From assembly GCF_000332155.1 (NCBI RefSeq), contig NZ_KB235904.1:1386590-1450589 (forward strand): DNA of 64,000 bases, written 5' to 3'. Positions 36,101 through 42,710 of this stretch are shown here, piece after piece. A model generated the notes under the pieces. The model ran no database searches. It saw only the letters and a list, made by a program, of their open reading frames with translations, and was not told the origin of the DNA. The translations under genes were made by a program, and so were the position numbers. Position 1 is the first letter of the stretch, and every line of letters begins with the position of its first letter. This stretch comes from Kamptonema formosum PCC 6407. Lineage in GTDB: Bacteria; Cyanobacteriota; Cyanobacteriia; Cyanobacteriales; Microcoleaceae.

Positions 36101-36252
36101 GCGATCGCTTGATAGCGGCGATTAACGCGATCGCCCCCGACTTCGAGTGCATCCTTGCTGTCACCCATGTCCCTCACCTCCGAGAAGCTTTCCAGGCTAG
36201 AATAGAAGTCAGCAAAACTCCCCAAGGTTCTCGCATTAACTTGTCAATTTGA
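33118..36252 (+). CDS. sbcC: SbcC/Rad50-type exonuclease subunit
   Basis: This 1044-residue SMC-like ATPase should work with an SbcD/Mre11 nuclease in DNA-end and hairpin processing. It has Walker A GPNGAGKT (31-38), a Q-loop region with AYLRQGRADEF, and long glutamine-rich coiled coils on both sides of a zinc hook (C538-P-L-C541). The C-terminal lobe holds the signature TYSGGEAFRINFA and Walker B MLIIDEGFGTQD (about 979-990). The length is typical. sbcD is not in this window. The coiled coils are unusually rich in Gln (QQQQ runs). SbcCD cuts long palindromes, which is notable given the many palindromic repeats nearby. Confidence 0.93.
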   Translation: MIPQQLTLKNFLSYRDATLDFRGLHTACICGPNGAGKTSLLEAIAWAIWGNCRTASEDDIIHIGETEVRVDFVFATHGEIYRIIRNRRRGLSGTLEFQIATDSAVVNGEIKAGSFRTLTEKGLRVTQQKIIEHLKLDYETFINSAYLRQGRADEFMLKKPSDRKEILAGLLKLDQYDILAEQAKEKSREFKAQVEFLQKSLYSLKGQLLQRDEIATKQTNLQQITAQLQQQQNSNTEKLQQLQGQQHQRQTGEKLLIGQQQQHSNIAQECNRLQQELATVKQQQQEIQALLQQESEITTGLTLFQKLQIEEETLSAKFKAHQEAQNQRQQLQEQQRQIVSQISGKVQQVQAQLETLEQQQKEVQDILNQQPEAEAGLAQLQAARTRLSQLDRLQLQVAPLLQRRQQLQTQLDRAHARLSARLEELNSRARSQQATYQQKQPELHRELQAVANHILQLENKRVYQQRVTEKGQERHHFLKSLQDSQRDFEARLAELDQKIQLLGIPPNNIDLEEQKLLPESDIYQNLKLKTQDLQLPNCPLCDRPLDEHHWSLVVTKHRHQQQEIWNQLWVIREQLTISNRELEVLRNEYRQLGEELAPYETLRERRGNLQAQIDALGIEQLRVQELLAEASAIERSLRSGEYAAEDYTELQQLEQNLQVLNYSEQNHALVRNQEKSLRWAEIKMSRIKEAQQKLQKINSRRPELHSQLTSFQQQIQQQQTDSEIQQQIQSIDRYLAEIGYSLEQHSNIRAELRKNQFWLSRAEKLRQAQKQSPQIQQRMNELGNLIQVRSQDLETLNNQILAIRQQLQQTPDTATQIAEIEQQIQHRRQQLDQNLASLGRIEQQQQHLENLQTQCETQQQQLETARKQYRVYQELSQAFGKNGIQAFMIENVLPQLEAETNHILSRLSANQLHVQFITQRAAASKKATKLIETLDILIADARGTRPYETYSGGEAFRINFAIRLALAKLLAQRAGTALQMLIIDEGFGTQDSEGCDRLIAAINAIAPDFECILAVTHVPHLREAFQARIEVSKTPQGSRINLSI

Positions 36253-36818
36253 TGTTAAGTAGAAGGAAGAAGGCTTATACAGCTTAGCTAGCAAACACCA
36301 AAAACAGTTGAGCGATCGCCAAAGTAAAATGTAAAACCTTTCAGTCCTAGCTCCTCTTAGGGTTAGTATAGGCTTTAATAGATCGGTCATTAACTCCCGC
36401 TTTCTGCAATTTTTAGATTTTAGATTTTGAAATTTGAATAGGAAATCTACCCTCAGAGACGAAAGTTTGTTATGGTACTTGGCGGCGTGGGATTTAATAG
36501 CCCGTATTCAGGAAGTAAGAGTCACTAACTCCGGGATGAAGCCACTGAGTTTGCAAGAGTGATGTCAAAGCAAGCTGTATTGGTCAGTCTAAGTATTAAC
36601 TTACTCCGTTACGAATTACGCGAGGATCTACTGAATAAGTGGGAAAGAAAATGTGCTGACTGCGGCGTTGAAAATCGGGCATTACAAGTTGAGTATATTC
36701 ATCCCCAACCCAAGAGAGACAGCGATTAAGCATTTTAAGATTCACGATGTTTTTAATCGCTCGTGTCGTTTACCTCTCAGGGTTCAAACCACTGAGTTTG
36801 CCACTTACCAAACTTTTT
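36253..36818. other. Region between sbcC and the adenylate cyclase gene
   Basis: Apart from the iscB remnant (36601-36729) there is no intact gene. The 36440-36560 part (GGCGGCGTGGGATTTAATAGCCCG and CTCCGGGATGAAGCC) might hold an RNA structure, but I could not confirm one. Confidence 0.5.
36601..36729 (+). pseudogene. Remnant of an IscB-like HNH nuclease
   Basis: The frame starting at 36601 reads LLRYELREDLLNKWERKCADCG, then VENRALQVEYIHPQPKRDSD and a TAA (two parts of one run). Intact IscB/HNH proteins have YEVREYLLEKWxRKCAYCGxxNVPLxxEHIxPxxxGGSD at this place. The zinc-knuckle CADCG is kept, but the catalytic EHI is EYI and the protein stops before the rest of HNH and RuvC-III. The frame is open upstream to a stop at about 36526-36528 without clear homology. 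It is probably a decayed fragment of an IS200/IS605-family element. Confidence 0.65.
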
Positions 36819-38735
36819 ATGACGAAAAAACAACCTTTACCCTGGTCTCGCTACATTCCCCCTGGGTTAACCCTTTGTTTAGGCGTTAGTTTATCGATTT
36901 TAGCCTTCGCCTTGATTTGGAACTGGGAAAATAGACGGCGAGATTACGAATTTAACCGTCGTAGCGACGATTTCGCGATCGCCCTAGAGCGTCAGCTTAA
37001 TACAGATTTAGATGTGATTCTTGCTCTCGGCGACTACATGAGAGCTACAAACAAAGTAGATCGTTCCTCCTTTGCTCGGTTTGTCGCCCGTCCCCTCGCC
37101 ATCCACCCCAGTTTGGAAATCCTCGCCTGGAGTCCACGAGTACCCAACACCCAACGGCAAAACTATGAAGCTAATGCCAGAAGCAAAACAGATCCAAACT
37201 TCCAGATTAGAGAGCGAAACTCACTCGGTAAGATAGTTAGAGCTAGCGATCGTGCTGAATATTTCCCCGTATACTACGTAGAACCTTTAGCCCAGAACCA
37301 GGAGGCTTTAGGGTTGGATCTAGGTTCCGAACCTGCTATCCGCGCCGCCTTAGACCAAGCGAGGGATACAGGAGAAATGGTTGTCAGTGAAAATATCGAC
37401 TTAATTAGGGGCGATCGCTCTCAACCTGCCTTACTGACCATCCAACCAGTTTACCAAAACGGCTCTCAACCCAGCACGATTAGCGATCGCCGCAACTTAT
37501 TACAAGGATTTGTACTAGGAATATTTCAAATTAAAGATATTTTTCAGACTTCTCTGAGAGGGCGCAACACCGAATATGTAAATTTTTACCTCACTAACAG
37601 CATTCTTAAAAAGCCAAATCAGTCAATACCTTCTATAGTCTTACCCAATATCGATGATCCAGACTTCCCCCCCTATCTACAGACAAATAACTTTGGGGTA
37701 CTCTACGATTCCAGCACCCAAACAGTTGTTTCAGCAGGGCCGGAGGTAGAACAAGCAGCAAAGTTAAACTGCCCGATTCAAAACAATTCTGATTCGAGAG
37801 AAACACCTTGTAGGCTAGTCCTCAAGATTAGCGGTAGCCAGTGGTCGCTTTATATCTTAACAACCCCTGAATTTCGTAGGACTCAAAAACACTGGCGGTC
37901 TTGGGGTAGCTTAGTTATGGGCTTGCTGTGGACTCTCATACCTGTTACTTATATGTTGACCGCCCTCAGCCGCACGACACAAATCGAAAAACTCGCCGAA
38001 GAAAGTTCTAATCAAGCCAAAAAGTTACAACAAGCTTACAAACAATTGGAATTAGAACAAGCCAAATCCGAGCAACTACTATTAAATGTTTTACCCGCCC
38101 CGATCGCAGAGCGTCTCAAAGGTGACGAACACAATATAGCTGACACTTTTGGGGCAGTAACAGTGATGTTTGCTGATATTGTCGGCTTTACAGAGCTCTC
38201 CTCCCGTATCTCTCCCTCGGAATTGGTGGGAGTGCTCAACGATATCTTTTCCGCCTTTGACCACTTAGCCGACAAACACGGCTTAGAGAAGATCAAGACG
38301 ATTGGGGACGCTTATATGGTAGTTGGCGGCCTCCCAGTGCCCCATTCCGATCACGCAGAAGCGATCGCAGAAATGGCCCTGGATATGTTGCAGGAAATTC
38401 GTAGACTCAGCGTCGAACACAATGAAGCTTTTAGCATCCGCATCGGTATTAACTCTGGCCCCGTAATTGCCGGTGTCATTGGCTTAAAGAGATTTATCTA
38501 CGATTTGTGGGGCGACACTGTGAATATTGCTAGCCGCATGGAATCTCACGGTATGACGGGCTGCATTCAAGTGACAGCAGCCACTTACGAGCTATTGCGC
38601 CAGAAGTATGCCTTTGAGAAGCGGGGGGCTATCCAAATTAAGGGCAAAGGGTACATGACAACTTACTTACTTACTGGTAGGAGAGAGCAAAAGCAAAGCA
38701 GCGGTGGAGCCAGAGAGCGCGGAAAATTTTCTTAG
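36819..38735 (+). CDS. CHASE-domain class III adenylate cyclase
   Basis: This 638-residue membrane protein should make cAMP in response to an extracytoplasmic signal. It has a membrane helix (about 14-32), an extracytoplasmic CHASE domain (about 60-290, with NLEILAWSPRV-like and AEYFPVYYVEP motifs), a second helix (about 370-390), a short coiled coil and a class III cyclase domain. Metal aspartates lie in MFADIVGFTELSS and IGDAYMVVGG. The base-recognition residues are Lys in EKIKTIGD and Asp in LWGDTVNIASRM, which favours ATP over GTP. The transition-state Asn/Arg are in VNIASRM. The frame opens earlier, but the ATG at 36819 (MTKKQPLPW) directly precedes the anchor and is chosen. Confidence 0.88.
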   Translation: MTKKQPLPWSRYIPPGLTLCLGVSLSILAFALIWNWENRRRDYEFNRRSDDFAIALERQLNTDLDVILALGDYMRATNKVDRSSFARFVARPLAIHPSLEILAWSPRVPNTQRQNYEANARSKTDPNFQIRERNSLGKIVRASDRAEYFPVYYVEPLAQNQEALGLDLGSEPAIRAALDQARDTGEMVVSENIDLIRGDRSQPALLTIQPVYQNGSQPSTISDRRNLLQGFVLGIFQIKDIFQTSLRGRNTEYVNFYLTNSILKKPNQSIPSIVLPNIDDPDFPPYLQTNNFGVLYDSSTQTVVSAGPEVEQAAKLNCPIQNNSDSRETPCRLVLKISGSQWSLYILTTPEFRRTQKHWRSWGSLVMGLLWTLIPVTYMLTALSRTTQIEKLAEESSNQAKKLQQAYKQLELEQAKSEQLLLNVLPAPIAERLKGDEHNIADTFGAVTVMFADIVGFTELSSRISPSELVGVLNDIFSAFDHLADKHGLEKIKTIGDAYMVVGGLPVPHSDHAEAIAEMALDMLQEIRRLSVEHNEAFSIRIGINSGPVIAGVIGLKRFIYDLWGDTVNIASRMESHGMTGCIQVTAATYELLRQKYAFEKRGAIQIKGKGYMTTYLLTGRREQKQSSGGARERGKFS

Positions 38736-39391
38736 TTAGCTAGTAGAGAATAATTAAACGTAAAATTAAGTATTTTCTCTTACTCTTCTTCCTCTGGCTT
38801 AAAACCACACTAACTACAGCAATAATTAGTAGTTTGCAAGATAGAAATATTTTTCAGATTGGAGTAGCATCCTCAGTGCTCTACCGTATTTTCACGGTAA
38901 GCGAATTTGTCAACAACCGCCTGCGGGAAATATTGAAGCTAGAAGTAGGCAAGTCTCGAATTTCTGACCAAACTACGTACTCACAAGGGTTTCAGCTCCC
39001 ACGCGATCGATAGATATTGCACTTATCGATAAATTAACTGCTTAATGTAAAGATTTTCGACTTTACACAATCTTTAAAATTACGCGAAAACTCGTAGATA
39101 ATTACGAAGAGTTTGTAAAGCTAGTGCCAACCTATTGCCAAGCACTCGTACGTATAGTCTATGATGATATTCATCAAGGAACCGTAAGGTTAGTGATATT
39201 GAACTCAGACATTTTTAAAAGGTGTCAGAGAAGATACAAATATCGCACCGAACCAAATAAAGAGAGGAGCTAATAGCTATCTTCAAATAGTTGCCATTTT
39301 CCCCTCTAAAACACTCGCTCTCATGGCGAGCTATCGAGGTGTGCCGTTGCTCACATATCATTATTCCTAGTATTTAACAGGAGCTACAACA
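38736..39391. other. Long non-coding stretch upstream of the epimerase-like gene
   Basis: No gene could be supported in 656 bp. Two small inverted repeats are visible: CTACCGT-ATTTTC-ACGGTAA (38881-38900) and TGTAAAG-ATTTTCGA-CTTTACA (39046-39067). The second looks like a 7-7 operator. The region could be a long 5' leader. Confidence 0.5.
39046..39067. promoter_or_regulatory. Operator-like inverted repeat
   Basis: TGTAAAG and CTTTACA form a perfect 7-bp dyad with an 8-bp spacer, about 325 bp upstream of the epimerase-like gene. Its binding protein is unknown. Confidence 0.35.
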
Positions 39392-41026
39392 GTGAAACTT
39401 GCATCTACTAATTTATCAGCAGTTAAATCTACTACCAAAGCCGGAATTATTGAACTGATCAAACAGCTAGTTCCTCCTGGTTCGCCAGAGCCTCAAGACT
39501 CTGCAATTCTTGCTGAATTGCAAACTCTGACAGTCAAGCTCATCGAAGCTTACAAGGCCGACGGACTATTAGAAACAGAGCCTTTTAGCGATGTACGCAA
39601 CCGCACCCTTCACCTGTACGCACAGGAAGTTAAGAGCAAAGTACAAGGAAAAGTGGTACTCGTAACCGGAGGAGAAGGGTGCGTTGGAACTAACTTGATT
39701 AAAAAACTGCTCGAACTAGGTGCTAAGCGCATAGTTTCTGTGGATAAAGCACGATGTCATAACTTAGAAGGAGATATTCCCACTAGCACTCTAGAAGGAA
39801 AGATCATTTTCTATGCGGCTGATGTTCGTAACTCTGAGGCGCTAAGATATATATTTGATACAGAAAAACCCAATCTAGTCTTTCACCTAGCTGCTCAACG
39901 CCTACCCGGACTCGCTGAAATTAAAATTCGAGAAACTGCTACCACTAGCCTTTTAGGAACTAAACATATTATCCAACTTTGTGAAGAGTATGGTGTCCGC
40001 CAGTGCATTTTCTCTTCCACAGGCAAAGCTTCTCGCTATTTTACTACAGAAGTTTACGCCGCCTCCAAAAAGTTAGCAGAGTGGCAATTTGCTCAAGCAG
40101 CTCAAGAAGGAAATGTTACTTATGGGATGGTACGTTTTACCCATATGTTAGATAACAGCTCTTTCTGCGAGCAAATGGCTAAAAAAGTAGACCAAGGTAA
40201 AATAGTCAACGTTCACGCTCCGCACCGCTACGTAACTGCTCAAAATGTTGAAGAAGCAGTACATTTGTTGTTGAATTCATTAATTTTTTCCGTTCCCGGT
40301 AAACTAAAATTTTTAACAGTTCGCAATCTGGGCTGGCCAACGGAAACCCTGGAAGTTGCTCTTGCTAAAATTATTGAGTCTGGCAAAAATATCCCGATTT
40401 ATTTTCAAGGACTTCTCCCTGGATATGAAGAACCCTTTTTCCTGGGTCAGTTTGACTGGAGCAATCCTACAGAAATTCACCTGTTAATGAATGTTTTGGA
40501 AAATGCCTCTCGAATAGTTGACCCTTCTGGAGAAATGGAAATTGCGGAACTAGCTCCTTTTTCTTTCCGCACATTAACTAAACAATTGTTCCGCCTGGAA
40601 GTATTAGTTACGGATGAAACTTTCCCAGAAGCTCAAATTAAGCCAGCTCTAGCAAATTCTGAAAGAGAGATAATTTCTTCGACTTTTTCTTGGACTTCAG
40701 CCCACGAACTCTTGAATATCTTAAAGTGGGGAATCAATGCTAAGAGGCTGCAAGCTGATGGAACTGACATCAATATCTACCAGGATATTCTAGAGCTACT
40801 TCTAGAAGGTTTACACGGCAGATTAAATAAAGAAGTTTTGAATCTAGCTAAGGTGACACCTGATGAATTTGATGACATGATTGAAAGTTTATCAAAGGTG
40901 GGTTCTATTCAACTAGAGGTGGCATATTTGCGCTCTGTATCCAGATATGTCCGAGAGTTTGCTCCTGTTGACAATGTGATTCAATTGAGGTCTCAAAAGG
41001 TATTAGCTAGCGTTGTTGGTGGTTAG
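39392..41026 (+). CDS. NAD-dependent epimerase/dehydratase-like polysaccharide protein (CapD-type Rossmann fold)
   Basis: This 544-residue protein starts with GTG after AGGAG. An N-terminal helical part (about 1-85) leads into an extended SDR Rossmann fold: VVLVTGGEGCVGTNLIKKLLELGAK (about 88-112), the acidic DVRN, and VFHLAAQRLP. The catalytic area reads VYAASKKLAEW (Y-x-x-x-K with alanines). The fold resembles FlaA1/CapD sugar-nucleotide 4,6-dehydratases/epimerases. The C-terminal region of about 200 residues (helical, WTSAHELLNILKWG) is unlike classical enzymes and unknown to me. A role in exopolysaccharide or slime synthesis is plausible with the nearby GT2 gene. The stop codon abuts a heptamer run. 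Confidence 0.72.
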   Translation: MKLASTNLSAVKSTTKAGIIELIKQLVPPGSPEPQDSAILAELQTLTVKLIEAYKADGLLETEPFSDVRNRTLHLYAQEVKSKVQGKVVLVTGGEGCVGTNLIKKLLELGAKRIVSVDKARCHNLEGDIPTSTLEGKIIFYAADVRNSEALRYIFDTEKPNLVFHLAAQRLPGLAEIKIRETATTSLLGTKHIIQLCEEYGVRQCIFSSTGKASRYFTTEVYAASKKLAEWQFAQAAQEGNVTYGMVRFTHMLDNSSFCEQMAKKVDQGKIVNVHAPHRYVTAQNVEEAVHLLLNSLIFSVPGKLKFLTVRNLGWPTETLEVALAKIIESGKNIPIYFQGLLPGYEEPFFLGQFDWSNPTEIHLLMNVLENASRIVDPSGEMEIAELAPFSFRTLTKQLFRLEVLVTDETFPEAQIKPALANSEREIISSTFSWTSAHELLNILKWGINAKRLQADGTDINIYQDILELLLEGLHGRLNKEVLNLAKVTPDEFDDMIESLSKVGSIQLEVAYLRSVSRYVREFAPVDNVIQLRSQKVLASVVGG

Positions 41027-41489
41027 TTGTTAGTTGTTAGTTGTTGGTTGTTAGTAGGAAAATCTAATTACCAATTATATAAGAAGGGACTAGGGACTAG
41101 GGAAAGAGGGGGAGATGGAGAGGATGGGTAATACCAAATCCGGGTTAGTCATCCCCTTTATTAGCAATAATCCGTCATTGTTCGCTGTGCTCCGCGCGTC
41201 AAGTGCAGCGCAGTTGCGAGGTACAAAGCAATCTGAGGGTGTTGCGAACGTAGTAAAGCAAACTAAGCCCGAAGCAATCGCAGAGACTAGGCGATTGCTT
41301 CGGGATTGCTTCGCGGAGCTCGCAACTGCGCGGAGCACAGCGAACAATGACAATAAAGGGGGTAGTAAAGCCGGATTTGGTATAATTAGCCATTAGCTAT
41401 TAGCCATTAGCCATTAGCTATTAGCTATTAGCTATTAGCCATTAGCCATTAGCTATTACCAATTACCAATTACCAATTACCCTGTTCTG
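41027..41489. repeat. Heptamers and a large palindrome
   Basis: TTAGTTG heptamers (41024-41055) are followed by a composite palindrome of about 260 bp (41128-41387) and by a run of TTAGCCA/TTAGCTA and CCAATTA heptamers (41386-41482). No gene is present. Confidence 0.8.
41128..41387. repeat. Composite palindrome of about 260 bp
   Basis: Outer arms are GGTAATACCAAATCCGG on the left and CCGGATTTGGTATAATT on the right. Inside are CCCCTTTATT / AATAAAGGGGG, then TGTCATTGTTCGCTGTGCTCCGCGC-like arms, and the core GAAGCAATCGCAGAGACTAGGCGATTGCTTC. The core matches the perfect hairpin at 27861. The left side carries an extra insertion, so pairing is interrupted. Confidence 0.8.
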
Positions 41490-42698
41490 ATGGAAATTAA
41501 AATTGCGATAGCTGCATTTGTTAATGTTGTTCTGTTTCTAATTGCAATTGGGCTTTTACTTCCGATTGCAGTTCTTTTTCTAGAATGCAGTGCAGCCTTT
41601 TTGCGGAGCTTCCGCAAAACACCAGAGACTGCAATTGTGCGTCCTCCTGTAGCGGTTTTAGTTCCTGCTCACAATGAAGCTACCGGAATTGGTGCAACTC
41701 TTTCGGCATTATTGCCACAGCTAAGAGCTCAAGATCGCCTGATAGTAATTGCGGATAATTGTACTGACGAAACAGCCCAGATCGCACGCAGTTTCGGTGC
41801 AACTGCAATCGAACGCTGCGATCGCGATCGCTTAGGAAAGGGATATGCTTTAGACTATGGACTGCGGTTTCTGGAAGCCGATCCGCCTACAGTTGTTGTC
41901 ATCGTTGATGCAGACTGTATTTGCCAACAGGATACAATCGAGCGACTGGTTAGTGTTGCAGTTACTTCATCACAACCAGTTCAGGCAATTTATTTGATGG
42001 AAAAACCGCCCTTACCAAGTCCGAAAGATTCAATTTCTGCCTTAGCTTTTACGGTTAAGAATTTAGTCCGGCCGAGCGGATTAGCTCAGTTAGGCTTCCC
42101 CTGTTTGTTAACAGGTACGGGGATGGCTTTTCCCTGGTCAGTAATTCAGGAAATTTCCCTGGCTAGCGGTAATATTGTGGAAGATATGCAGCTTAGTGTC
42201 GATTTAGCGATCGCGAGACATACTACTATATTTTGCCCAGAGGCAAAAGTAATAGGTTGTCTCCCCCAGCAGCAGCAAGCAGCAACAAGCCAAAGGACTA
42301 GGTGGGAACACGGACATTTACAGACTTTGCTTACTCAAACTCCGAGACTGCTAAAAGCTGCGATCGCTCAAAGGCGCTTTGACTTATTCGCGATCGCTCT
42401 CGACTTATCCGTACCTCCCCTCTCCCTCTTAGTAGCGATTTGGGTTACAGCTTTGGGTGGAGCGTTATTAGCCGCAACGCTAGGAGCATCTTGGCTTCCC
42501 GCCCTTATATTAGCAATCGAAGGACTTTTGATTTTAATTTCGATTATCGCAGCTTGGGCTAAGTTTGCACGTAATGATATCTCAGCGACAACTCTTTTAG
42601 CTGTACCTTTTTACATTCTTTGGAAAATCCCTCTTTATCTGAGTTTTCTGGTGCAGCGTCAGACAAAATGGATTCGCACAGAGCGAGATGCAAGCTAG
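41490..42698 (+). CDS. Family 2 glycosyltransferase, membrane-bound
   Basis: This 402-residue protein has an N-terminal membrane helix (about 8-32) and a GT-A domain with VLVPAHNEATGIGATL (about 55-70). It continues with the substrate-binding DNCTDET, the DXD-type VDADC (about 150-154), ED in VEDMQLSVD and a QRTRW motif (Q-x-x-R-W, about 270). Two or more membrane helices follow at the C-terminus (about 305-380). QxxRW and DXD are typical of processive or cellulose-synthase-like GT2 enzymes. An exopolysaccharide role is likely but the sugar is unknown. It ends 12 bp from the convergent STAND gene. Confidence 0.87.
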   Translation: MEIKIAIAAFVNVVLFLIAIGLLLPIAVLFLECSAAFLRSFRKTPETAIVRPPVAVLVPAHNEATGIGATLSALLPQLRAQDRLIVIADNCTDETAQIARSFGATAIERCDRDRLGKGYALDYGLRFLEADPPTVVVIVDADCICQQDTIERLVSVAVTSSQPVQAIYLMEKPPLPSPKDSISALAFTVKNLVRPSGLAQLGFPCLLTGTGMAFPWSVIQEISLASGNIVEDMQLSVDLAIARHTTIFCPEAKVIGCLPQQQQAATSQRTRWEHGHLQTLLTQTPRLLKAAIAQRRFDLFAIALDLSVPPLSLLVAIWVTALGGALLAATLGASWLPALILAIEGLLILISIIAAWAKFARNDISATTLLAVPFYILWKIPLYLSFLVQRQTKWIRTERDAS

Positions 42699-42710
42699 TC
42701 CCTTCTTCCC

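Noticed and set aside
36715..36800. Possible tRNA suggested by GGTTCAAACC near 36781
   Set aside because: No acceptor stem, anticodon arm or 3' CCA context could be built around the T-loop-like sequence.
39323..39370. Tiny frame MASYRGVPLLTYHYS upstream of the epimerase-like gene
   Set aside because: It faintly recalls DUF4278 starts (YRGV), but 15 residues are too few to support a gene or remnant.
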